From contig ML769395.1 in assembly GCA_009733575.1 (NCBI GenBank), positions 109,123 through 173,122 of the forward strand: DNA of 64,000 bases, in the 5' to 3' direction. The position numbers and the translations under genes were made by a program. The notes under the pieces were generated by a model. It worked only from the letters and a program-made list of their open reading frames with translations, was not told where the DNA came from and searched no databases. The number at the start of each line of letters is the position of its first letter. The first letter of the stretch is position 1. Shown in pieces: positions 1 through 10,488 of the stretch. Source of the DNA: Gymnopus androsaceus JB14. Lineage: Eukaryota; Basidiomycota; Agaricomycetes; Agaricales; Omphalotaceae.

Positions 1-1
1 G

Positions 2-229
2 AGTCGTCAGGATTCTGTTTGTTATAACTGCGGAGGTAAAGGTCACTTTGGAAATCAATGTCCATTGGAGAAACGCAGTCAGGCCAACGAGGCCAAGGAG
101 ACGAAGGCTCCTAAAGAAAAGCAGAAGAAGAAGTCAGATGGAAACTGGAGAGATAGGCCGAAGAATAGCGAAGTGGCATCCTCATCTATGATTGAGGAAG
201 TACCAGAGTCATCATGGGCAGCAATCTAA
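2..229 (+). pseudogene. C-terminal gag fragment with CCHC zinc knuckle (copia)
   Basis: The frame is open from the left edge to a TAA at 227-229. It begins with a CCHC knuckle (CYNCGGKGHFGNQC, about residues 7-20), the RNA-binding motif of retrotransposon nucleocapsid proteins, followed by a Lys/Glu-rich tail. The same frame resumes directly after the stop toward the protease, so the stop probably interrupts an originally continuous gag-pol frame. The upstream part is cut off by the window. Confidence 0.85.
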
Positions 230-1894
230 ATTCCCGCTAAGCATGGGAATCTTGTTTTCGATTTTTCCAAAATAGCTGATAAATTTGAATTAGCTCTTTC
301 ATCACCGAGCGATCAAAGCTGCATAGTGCAAAACATCAAAGTCGACAGTCCGCCACCTCTTACTCTTAACAATGAAGAGGAGGAAGAAGTATATGTCGAC
401 GTTAATCTCTTTCCTTCCTTCAAATTTGAATATGACACCAAAGAAGGAGTTGGAAAAAGTGATGACGCTTACGCTGCAGCCCACAGTTACGGAGCAATTC
501 TTTTTGACTCTGGATGTTCTACCACATGACGCCACTCACCGATGAACTCAGGAATCAACGGGAGATTCCAACACGAGTCATCCAGGCCGCTAACGCGGAA
601 ACCTTCACAGCAAACATCTCCAGCACACTCCATTTACGTGAAGCATATGTTCCGAGACAACCAGGTTCGTGGAATCGGATTGGATCCAAAACAAATGGAC
701 GAACCAGAATGCCGTGCTTGCATGCTTGGGAAAGCATCCAGGTATCCTATCGCTCAGGTGCGATCATCTCCACATGCGGAGAATTTTGGAGACGTCTTCC
801 ACATGGATGTGTGGGGACCATCACAAGTCAGGACGGTAAACCATTGCACTTACACACTGACTCTAGTTGACAAAGCAACTGACTGGTTGGAGGAACCCCA
901 AATGAAGTCAAAGGACGAGTCATTCGCACAGTACGTGGTTCTCCAAACAGGTCTCCAAACTCAATACGGCACAACTGTTAAAGTTCTCCACTCTGATCGA
1001 GGGGAAGAATTTCTCAGTAACGAATTCACGGCATATCTGGAACATATTGGGACACGACAACGTCTCACGGTACACAACACCCCGGAACACAATGGTATAG
1101 TGGAACGCGCACATCGAACGTTGCTCAACGCAGTTCGAAGTCTTTTGATCTCATCAGGACTCCCGAAATGGCTTTGGGGATTCATGATGAAATATGCGGT
1201 ATATGTTTGGAACAGGACACCGAAGAAGGCCATTGGAATGGCCACTCCATACGAGAAATGGTTTGGTATTAAACCGGACATTACTAATCTTTGCATCTTC
1301 GGCAGTATTGTTTATGTCAAACGAGAGAAGGAACCCGGCAAATTGGAACCACAGGCTCAGGAAGGACGCTGGATAGGACTGGAACCCGAATCGAATGGTC
1401 ACTACATCTACTGGCCAACACGTCACACTGTCACAACGGAGAGGAACATAGTTTTCTCTGACAGGCAGATCCAACCTGTTGAAGGGGAGGATGGAAATTT
1501 GGGAAATTTAGAAACATCAGTCACCGAGTCGGAACAGCCTGTCATACCAGTTCCAGAAGAAATCGCCGAACCAATTGCACCAGACGAAGTATCTGGGAAA
1601 CGAGTCAGACGACCCACTAAGAAGATCAGGGACGTCATTGAAGGACTTGGAGAAGGAAGTGATGAGTTGCGACATCTTACCGCATCTCTAGGTCAGGTAA
1701 CATCAGAAATCGAATCTGATCCTTTATCTGTTGCAGAAGCTATGCGACGACCTGACAGCTCCAAATGGTACGATGCCATGAAAGACGAAATCTCCAGACT
1801 CCAGGAGCGTGGAACCTATACAATTGTCACTCCACCTCCAGATGCCAATATTCTCACATCCAAATGGGTCTATCGGACCAAGAAGGATGAGTGA
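230..1894 (+). pseudogene. copia protease-integrase and start of reverse transcriptase, frame-broken
   Basis: An acidic stretch leads to the protease motif DSGCST near 505-525, where the reading frame changes; a second change occurs near 640. From there an integrase can be read: a C-x2-C of the zinc-binding region (CRACMLGK), the catalytic core with its Asp residues (FHMDVWGP; LHSDRGEEF) and Glu (HNGIVERAHRT). The frame runs on into the start of RVT_2 (SKWVYRTKKDE) and stops at TGA 1892-1894, in frame with the RT ORF downstream. The region between protease and integrase looks shortened. These lesions mark an old copy. Confidence 0.85.
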
Positions 1895-3277
1895 GGTCAC
1901 ATTACAGGACACAGAGCTCGTCTTGTTGTACATGGATTTAATCAGATCCCAGATGTTGACTACTTCCCAGACGAAACCTTTGCATCTGTTGCGAAACTTG
2001 CATCAGCCCGTGCTATACTCAGCATTGGAGCTGAGAAGAGCATGATTATTCACCAAATGGACGTAAAATCAGCTTACCTTTACGGGAAATTGGACAACAA
2101 CAAGCACATTTTTATGAAGGCACCTCCAGGCATTGATATAGGGGTAAAACCAGGTCAAACCTTACGGCTTAAACTCGCACTTTACGGACTTAAACAAGCC
2201 GGTCGACGATGGTATTTGCGATTCAGGGAAATCATGACCCAACTAGGGTTTAAACGGTCTGATTTTGATCATGCTGTTTTCTATCGCACTAATCCCTTCA
2301 CCATCATTTTTATACATGTTGACGACATGACATTGGTTACCAAAACCCTGGCCATTATGGAGAAACTAAAGAAAGATATTGGGGCTATAATCGAAGTTGT
2401 TGATTCTGGAGAAATCCATTGGCTACTTGGGATCGAGATCCGAAGATCTCTCCATAATAGGATGATTCACCTATCCCAGCGGTCATACATTGACGCCATA
2501 CTTTCTCGCTATGGATTCTCGGATATAAAGCCACTCTCTATTCCCTTCGATCCCCACATTCACCTCACCAAAGACCAATCACCCAAAACGGTCGAGGATA
2601 TTGCTTTCATGTGCGACAAACCCTACAGAGAGGCCCTTGGCACTCTCCAGTACTTATCCGTCGCTACGAGACCTGACATCACATATGCAGTCTCTATCCT
2701 TGCTCGCTTTTCACAAAACCCCGGCATCACTCATTGGAATGGTGTACGCCATGTCTACGCCTATCTCAAATACACTCGAGACTTTTGGCTCAGTACGAGC
2801 AACCAGGAGACAGTCCAAGGCTATACGGATGCAGATGGTATGTCCCAAGAGGATCAACATGCTATTTCCGGGTACGTTTTTATGTTGAATGGCGGAGCAG
2901 TATCTTGGTCGTTGAAACAACAGGATACCATTTCTTTATCCACTACGGAAGCCGAGTATATCGCTTTGACCCATGCGGCAAAGGAAGCGATCTGGCTTAG
3001 GAACCTCTTATCGGAAATATTTGGTCCAATTACTCATGCGATCCCCATCATGTCAGACAATCAGTCCGCCATCGCATTGGCAAAGGATGATCGTTTTCAC
3101 GCTAGGACCAAACACATCGATATCCGATACCACTTCATCCGCTACGTCATCAAGGAAGGTAAAATTTGTCTTACATACTGCCCTACCGAAAATATGATGG
3201 CAGATATCTTCACCAAAGCCTTACCTTCGATGAAAGCCAAACACTTCGCAGCATCCATGGGATTAGCAAAGGTTTGA
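1895..3277 (+). pseudogene. copia reverse transcriptase and RNase H, separated from the upstream frame by one stop
   Basis: The frame continues without shift after the TGA at 1892. An uninterrupted ORF from 2042 carries the copia RT landmarks (MDVKSAYLYGKL; LYGLKQAGRRWY; IFIHVDDMT, the Y/F-V-D-D active-site box). The Ty1-type RNase H follows (GYTDADGMSQEDQHAISGYV; STTEAEYIAL; SDNQSAI). The stop at 3275-3277 lies next to the polypurine tract. This half of the element is much better preserved than gag and protease. Confidence 0.9.
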
Positions 3278-3284
3278 AGGGGAG

Positions 3285-3630
3285 TGTTGGAATATCAAAG
3301 ATAAATATATTCTATCGAACTATACATGGAACGCTTTCTCGTAGTCTCCACTTGTTTGTATCACCATCCCATGCACTCCACTGTTATTCTCTCGCCATAT
3401 CCACTTGCTCTCTTGCAGTACCCACTGTAACGTATGGACAGTAGCCACAAGTATTCACGCAGTAGCCACCTGCCCGATATATTGTTTGTACTTAGGACTG
3501 TATATAAGCTTAGGTACCATACCCTGTAATAACACCGTTGTCCCCCATCGATCTGTGTGATTGTTACTACTAAGTCCTGTGTGGACTTACTGCTGCTACT
3601 TCCTATTTAGGAACGTAACTCTAATAGTAT
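3285..3630 (+). repeat. 3' LTR of the copia element
   Basis: It starts TGTTGGAATATC right after the purine tract GAAGGGGAG. It contains a TATA-like TGTATATAAGC around 3498-3508 and pyrimidine-rich sequence downstream. The 3' boundary is estimated at about 3630 because the partner LTR is not in the window. Confidence 0.7.
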
Positions 3631-4290
3631 GGACCGAATAAGAAAGAAGAGATAGAAGCAAGGTCGGGGAATTGAATGTCCAGTGTGGACTGGAAACGAA
3701 GATGGTCATATCATGGAATTCTACCTGGCAAGCAGGTAACCCTTCCACACTACCACTGAGCAAAAGAGGAGCACCAAGGGATTTGATCAGACCATTGGCA
3801 TCATGTTACTAGGTTGCTACACTCAGTGACACAAAGAATAAATTATCCTTAGTGCCACTAGCATGGCAATCCCCAACAGGCCCAATCACCAGTGTAGCTA
3901 CAGATAAGCAGGCCAAAAGTAGGCCATACACACTGTGAATTAACAGTTCAAAAGATGAAAGCTCCCTTGAGAAAGACTCAAACTTCGTCCAAACAAGGAG
4001 AGACATACCAATTTAATCCAAGATGTTGATTGAGTGATGAAAGTTAGTGGGAAAGTAGCCACTACTTGAATCAATTGAAAGTGCAAAGAGACCACTGTAC
4101 CACTGGGAATACATGTAATATATGTAGAAGCAAGACAGGAAGTGGGAAAAGGAACTTGAAATGAAACTTTGGAGGGAAATGCAAAGGGGAGTGATGGTAA
4201 ATTAATGAGATGAGAGAAAGGAAACACAGGTATTCTATACAAAGGAGAGAGAGACTGAGTCTGTACCTGTGCATTGAATGCATAGATACA
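3631..4290. other. AT-rich sequence without a recognisable gene
   Basis: Only short overlapping ORFs on both strands, none with a family motif. It is probably old transposon-derived or intergenic DNA flanking the copia element. Confidence 0.5.
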
Positions 4291-4301
4291 TTTCAACTTG
4301 A

Positions 4302-4685
4302 GTACTGTACCATTTTGACCAAAAGTTCACGGTATGTGACCTGTGACATGCCCTGTTCAGAATTTTTGGTGTTCACAGATGGAAGTGAGCTGTGACATAG
4401 TTGTGAACAGCTCACTTGCGGGGTGTGTATGAGTTCACTGAACCACTGCATGAGTGCCCAGTAACTTGTTACCTTATTTTTGGAGTCATTTCTGGCTTGT
4501 TTGCAGGTAGACTGAGCAAAATTTGAATTTCCCCAGCATTTTTGGACCATTTTTGAGGATTTTTTTTTCTATTTTGGTTGCCACAGTGTTCACAATCTAG
4601 AATGACCAGTGAAAGCCTGCTATGAACTGTTCAATTTGGATTGATGTGACCCATGACTGAACTTTTGGTCGAAATGGTACAGTAC
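4302..4685. mobile_element. Non-autonomous terminal-inverted-repeat element, about 384 bp
   Basis: The left end GTACTGTACCATTTTGACC continues into AAAAGTTCA, and the right end is its reverse complement with one mismatch over about 28 bp. The element is flanked on both sides by the 11-bp direct repeat TTTCAACTTGA (4291-4301 and 4686-4696), as expected of a target-site duplication. There is no internal coding capacity. The 9-11-bp duplication suggests a Mutator-like origin, but that is inference. Confidence 0.7.
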
Positions 4686-4696
4686 TTTCAACTTGA

Positions 4697-5767
4697 GTAC
4701 ATTCTTTGTCCTATGCACAAATACCTTTGGGTTCCAACTGGAGACCATCCAATGATTCATGTATGTATTTGAAGTGCAACAACAGTGTATGCTCAAGAAT
4801 GTAAGAGTTAGTGACTTGGAGTATGTTCAATGGTGGCAGCAAAGGAATGGGAATATAGGCCCCACTTCTTGTGTGATCATCAGTACCACACATATCAAGC
4901 ATTTTATCAATTAAGTAAGTCTTATTTTTTTCAGACAGGCTCGCCATCTAAAATGATTGAGGACAAGTCAGAGATGTTTAGGTGTGTAAGGTGTTCCTGC
5001 CTCAATTCATCAGCTTTGGGCAAGGTCAAACAAGGGATGGAAGATAGAATCTGTTGTAAATTTCATATATGGTAGTCATAGCCTCATAGGTCAAAGGCCA
5101 ATGTCTGGTGAGGACAATGAGGGTAGAAAAACGGGAGCAAAATGGGAATGCATGAGGAAACGTGGCAAAACATGGTGCCTGGGAACCACCTTCCTTAAAG
5201 CATTATTTTTGGTGACTTTTTGACTGATTGCTGCACACAGGACCCTCCCTTCCTTTTGGTCAGAGTCAGGGATATGGGAATGCAAGAGTCATGTGAAAAC
5301 AGGCAAAATGATACCAACCTCTAAAAAACCTTTATTTTGTGTGCTGAAAATGAATTTGAAAAATTTTTCCAAAACAAAAGTTTTTGGTAAAGATAGAGGG
5401 GAAAAAAAGTGATCGCCATTGATTGGCTTGGAAACTGTACAAAAATCACACCATCAGAAAGCCCAACCTCAAAAATGGGGTGTTTGGCCAAATCCCAGTG
5501 CTGTACAGGAAGGTATGGTAGCGTTATTGAGGAAAGAAAGCAAAATTTTGAGCGAAAATGATTGAGAATTTGGCAGGTGGGAAAGTAGTGATCAAGAGGG
5601 CTTAGTATCCGGGATTTTAATTCTGCATGACTCCAAATAAGTACCTCTGAACAAAATTCTAAATACAAGTCACCAATAGCTCTATCCATTGCCTTCAAAT
5701 TAGCATATCTTCACCTATGAAGATTTTTTTAAATCTAGAGTAACATCAGCAAAACCTGGATAATGGT
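4697..5767. other. Gene-poor AT-rich stretch
   Basis: No ORF with recognisable content. The longest frames (minus strand 5321-5698, for example) show no motif and overlap frames on the other strand. I see no RNA gene or clear repeat structure here. Confidence 0.4.
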
Positions 5768-7276
5768 CATAGCGGCCATAGCAATCTATAGCAAGCCATA
5801 GCAGGTCATAGCACTATGGCTGCTATGAAATGCTATAGCTCTAAGCTTGCTATGAGCTCCTATAAGATTACCAAGTGCTCAAGCCAGCTGTCAATATCTT
5901 GACAGCTGTCAGTCTCTCCTGCCAATGCTATATAGCATTGAGGCATGGGTGCTTTGACTTCCCCAAGTTCTCTTCCCTCCTTCTCCCTAACTTCCTTTTT
6001 TTTTAAATCAAGTCAAAGTTCTAAGTTGCTTTAGTCTGGATATCCTTGGTAAGTCTTACCCTTCAACTTTATTTTCATATATCTAATTGAGCTGCCATAA
6101 CCATTTAGTATTTATTTGGTTCAGAGCTCAGATAGTATATATATAAGCCTATGAGGAAGCAGGAGCAGCAGCCATACAGGCACTATTGGTGAACAGGAGC
6201 AGCAGTATATGGAGTGCCAATAGTGAGCAGGAGGCATGTCCAGGCACATAAATTACTGTTGTGGAAGGGCAATGAGTGGAGCAAATTGCCACCCAATACT
6301 TACTTATCTCAATATGGCCAAAGGGTTTGGAGATGCAAGGATGAAGACATGAGTCTGGTCCTCCAGCCATCGCCAGAGCCTGAGCAACTCTGCAGGGGGC
6401 TTAGTCCACCTCCAATTGATGTGCGGGATCACATCAAGAGGTAACCCAACTCGTTGTTGGACTCCAACTATTTCTGGATCCAGAGGAGCATTTGCGAGGA
6501 CAATTACCTTACAGTTTCCTTATTTGTCGTATTTCTTGTACCTTACCCACATTTTCCCCCGCTTTGGTGCTTACATAATTAATTCCCCTTTTGACCTCAA
6601 CTCTCATATCACGAAGACCAATGCATCTTTGTCTGAGTTTTTGACACTGTATCTTCAAGCAACGACTTGAAGATATTGTCCTTTACTCACCTCCAATTTG
6701 AACAAATCATTTAGCCTCATTATCGACCCAGATTTGGTTGACTTGGTTCTACTCAACATCTCGAACAACGCCTAACTTGATAACAAATTAGGTGATTTGT
6801 CCAAGTCTAGACACATGTCTACTAGGTGAGTATTTACACCTAGTTCTCTCTTTATCTCGCTGCTGGTCAACATTGTTTGCTGTGGGAACATTGTTGCTAT
6901 CTCTTTACAGGCAGACGTTGAGCTCGCTAGCCCAACTGACATACCTTGTTCCATCTTGGAACAACTCTTTCTTCCACACTGTATATAGAATGCAAATTGC
7001 ACATGACTGATTACCAAAAGAGCGAATTGTTCAACTGAGCGGGAGGCGCATCTGGGCACATAAATTGCTGTATATAGAATGCAAATTCATATGACTGATT
7101 ACAAAAAGTGCAAATTGTTTGATCAAATTAGGAAGGTAATTGGAAATCAAACAATCAAATGCTTTTGAACTGGTGCATTCCATAGCAATCCATAGCAGCC
7201 CATAGCATTCCATAGCTCTGGATAGATGGGGACCTTGCTATGGGTGCTATGGGTGCTATGAGTGCTGGATAGTGCT
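5768..7276. mobile_element. Possible transposon remnant bounded by palindromic CATAGC clusters
   Basis: Two clusters, about 5768-5860 and 7181-7276, each contain several CATAGC copies followed by the reverse complement GCTATG, making each cluster roughly palindromic. Dense short subterminal repeats in both orientations are typical of hAT-like DNA transposons. About 1.3 kb lies between them, with no transposase ORF. Exact termini and target duplication were not resolved, so class and limits are inference. Confidence 0.45.
6979..7157. repeat. Imperfect direct repeat, period 89 bp
   Basis: CTGTATATAGAATGCAAATT occurs at 6979 and again at 7068, followed in both copies by a similar ATATGACTGATTAC segment. 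A related GGAGGC...GGCACATAAATT phrase also appears near 6230 and near 7042, so the block has undergone local duplication. Confidence 0.6.
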
Positions 7277-9015
7277 ATTTTACTGCTACCGTATTAATTG
7301 TCCTACTGTACTACTAATGAACACAATAATATGATATGATTCCATGATTATTTTCATCCTGTTTTTGTCGAGCCAAGAGCCAACAAAACAATTCAAAATA
7401 TTAATATATTTCTATTGAATAGAGCCTGACAGATGGCATTCCCAAGCCTGCCACAGGTGAAAAGCTACCATGCAGTGGGCCCTAGTGGCAAGCATGCCTG
7501 TGGCCCCAGCATCCACCCACCACAACAGTCCATGTAAAAAACTAGTATAGTTGTGCTGCAATGATTGTGTGCAAGAATATGTCAAATATCTACACATGCA
7601 AGCACAGATTCAAATATCACAAAAAACTCATTTTCAGACTGAAGATCTTAGATGATCATTTTAATAACATTGAATTTTAAGTAGTACTTCTAATAGTAGT
7701 TCTTGTTGTAGTATTCAGATACTGTAAGTACTGAAGCCAACTGAATGTGTAAAACAGTGGGCACTTATTTTTCATCCAGGTGGGTTTTGCTAATGTACAA
7801 AGACCAAAAATGCCCTAGTTCAGTGCCACATGTGATGCATTACTGAACTTAAATTCAAAACTAGATTCGTTCCAAGCCCCTGCAAATACTTAACTCTCAC
7901 AATGAGTTGCCCTTTGCAAGAAGGGCTTGGGACAAAGTGCTTCGGAATCAGGGAGTCAATCGAGCTCATATCTCTTTCATTTTTTGACCAAATCAATTAC
8001 TGTAAGAGGCTAAATGGTAGTTCAGAAGCACATCTATTTGATCATCAGCTTCAATAAATTAATAAACCAAAAAGTTGTATAATTATCTACTGTGCAAGTT
8101 GTGTTACCTTCAAAAATGTAAGCCAAAAGAATGTGTTAAAAAACTATCAGATAATGCTCTAATTGCCTTCAAAGTTGGGCATGGCATTTATTGGCATCCT
8201 GGTAGGCTACTGGTATGCTCAGAATAATTAACGCTTGAGTGTGGAACAATACATACACCATTGGAAAGCAGCGACCTCAAGACTTGTGTGCTTATCGTGC
8301 TACACATGATATCAGATCACGGTTTCTGACTCCCCTGAATTGGAGCACCTTGGCACTACCTGAAGCTCGAGGTTATATCGGACCCCTGCCTGATACTAAT
8401 CGCACTTCATCCCGCACAAAATCACCAGGCTCAATCTCGACTTGTTGCAGAGGTGGGGCAATGACAACCAGGAGTTGGAAAGGATATCAATACATTAGCC
8501 AAGGAGATTGCAGCTGTTTTGTTGCAAAACAATGCTGGCAGAACAAGTAGTGCTGATGTTGAGGTAAATTGGGGCCCAGAGGGTGCCTCTGCATTATTGA
8601 GCAGAACAGTGAAGGGTGTCTCCGTGCATGTGATCCAAATTGGTGAATATCATTACTGTACAATTTTGGGATTTGGGAATGGCATTGCGAGAAGTGTACA
8701 ATACGCTAAACGATATCCTTATACCATCACTTAACCGACACATTTGCTAATGGACTCTCTTCGAGGCCACATTGTGAAGATCAATCCAGCATTTTTCACC
8801 AAAGAAATTGAGGTTGAAGTTTCATATGGTAAGGCGCAATCCAGATTCAAGAATCATGTGCTGACTAAGCAGGCGCTTATGCTCAATTGCGACGAATCCA
8901 ATGCTTCAACTTCCAGCCTTGTAAGTACCCAAGAAATATAGATTTTATAGCGTATAAAGTACTGTAATATATACATTAGATATCTATAAGTATAATGGAC
9001 GTGTCGTGTGTCTAA
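7277..9015. other. Non-coding region; three short plus-strand ORFs of unknown meaning
   Basis: AT-rich sequence. Three consecutive short plus-strand ORFs at 8239-8550, 8519-8734 and 8744-8941 lie in different frames and may be pieces of a decayed gene, but I recognise no domain. No RNA gene is seen. Confidence 0.35.
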
Positions 9016-9864
9016 TCAACACGTGGATCTGCCATAAAACGCCGCCTCGCTGTCATCAGTATCAAATCCGTCTTCTTGATGAATCCCACCGGCTGTCTCT
9101 TCCTCCCGTTCTTTGATGATGCCCTCCCTCTACTGCTGGCCACTTCCAGATGGTAACTGAGCACTGTAAGTCATGGACTTGGTAACTGCTTCCTTCAAAA
9201 GCTCACATTTGGCATCCCTATTGCCTCGTGCAGTCTTTTTAGGTACTGTGAATTCCGGCCGGTTTTGGATGTACCAATCAAGCTGAAGGTCGATTTCAGC
9301 AACGCTGAGATATCCTGGTGCTCGGGCAGGAAGCTTGAGAGCATCTTCAAGCACTGAAATGTTGTCAAAAAGTCGAGTACCCACCTGTTGGACCTTCTCC
9401 TGTGCCACCTGCTGTTTTTCAACATGGACACAATCCTTTTCTCGTTTTTTTGTGGCAACGCGATCCATATACTCTGCCATTGCTATCTTCTTCTCATGAT
9501 TCTTTCCTGACGCGTCTTCGGCCCTAGCTGCCCCTCAAAGCCAGACTCGCTGATCAGAAGTCATTGATTGCATTCGATCTGATGTCCCTTCATTCTGCTT
9601 GTCTTCTAGAACTCGCTTCTCCTCCGCTGCTTTGTTGTATTTCTCATGCCAATTCTTTGCCTTCTTGTTGGAACTGTACAAGCGTGACTGATACATCTTT
9701 GTCTTCTTTTTTTCAGCTTCCAGGAGATGTAGGGAGTTGTTCTCCTTGTCAGAGGAGGAGGAGGAGGAATCATAGTCATCACTGTATTGGTTGTTCAAAT
9801 GATTTTCTGGTGTCTGTAAATTCCAATGTGCCTCGGCAGCTGCAGTTGCTTGAGCACTACGCAA
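9016..9864 (-). pseudogene. Broken ORF for an acidic coiled-coil protein, probably transposon-associated
   Basis: One minus-strand frame runs from an ATG at 9864 to a TGA at 9016-9018, interrupted in frame by TGA (9537-9535) and TAG (9132-9130). The upstream part has a serine/aspartate run followed by charged, coiled-coil-like sequence. The middle has a segment of the type L-Q-L-D-W...VPKK...ELLKEAV, and the end is acidic. From memory, similar proteins are often found beside DNA transposons in mushroom genomes. The function is unknown; an intron removing the first stop is possible but not obvious. Confidence 0.5.
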
Positions 9865-10488
9865 TTCTTTTGGTTTCCACTTTCTTTTGTGTACTCCAAC
9901 ATAAGAAACACCTGGAAATCAATTGCCCATGATAATTGGGAAGTGTAACGCGTATTTTACACGCTATAGAGCGCATCGAGGAGGGCAGAAAAGAGGCGGC
10001 GAGATTGCCTGATTGTTGATTCCCACGCTTTTGGCTACATCCGCGGACGTCCGTTGTTGGCAGGAACTGGCCACCACTTGGTGCCAAAAAAGGCCGGAAA
10101 CAACTCCTTATAGTAATTTGTACTCTTATTAAGCATAAAAACCAAAAAATTCGAGAATGATTATTGACGTTGGTACGAAAAGAAGTACAGCACCTTATGC
10201 ATTTGTCATTTTTATGCTCAATATATGTTTAAAATTGTATTTAAATGCTAGTCTTTCACCAAAATTTTATGAGATATGTACTAGATCTCTGAATTAAGAG
10301 TCTCGCCGTACATTGTGCTGAGATTGACCGTGGGACACTCATGGGCGCTTACTCATTTTAGCATTCATAATAATGACATTTTGCGTCGGTTGGATTCGGG
10401 ATGACTCACTTGCACAGTCACGACATAAGTTTATATTACATGGGCGCTTACTCTTTGTTCTTCTCCCACCAATCTCCCACTATCGAAA
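9865..10488. other. Intergenic region upstream of the ADP-ribosyltransferase gene
   Basis: No supported gene. A short phrase containing GGGCGCTTACTC is repeated near 10345 and 10442. The right-hand side should contain the promoter of the gene starting at 10489; I see no clear TATA box. Confidence 0.4.

Larger units (their letters stand above)
1..3630 (+). mobile_element. Ty1/copia LTR retrotransposon, 5'-truncated by the window and decayed
   Basis: The order of parts is that of Ty1/copia: CCHC zinc knuckle of gag, aspartic protease (DSGCST), integrase core, reverse transcriptase, RNase H, polypurine tract (3276-3284) and a 3' LTR starting TGTTGG at 3285. Integrase before RT separates it from Ty3/gypsy. 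The 5' LTR and most of gag lie outside the window, so no target-site duplication can be scored. The coding frame is broken by in-frame stops at 227-229 and 1892-1894 and by frame changes near 520 and 640, so this copy is not autonomous. The 3' end is approximate. Confidence 0.92.

Noticed and set aside
8239..8941. Three consecutive plus-strand ORFs as exons of one gene.
   Set aside because: They lie in different frames, no convincing splice sites link them and no domain is recognisable.
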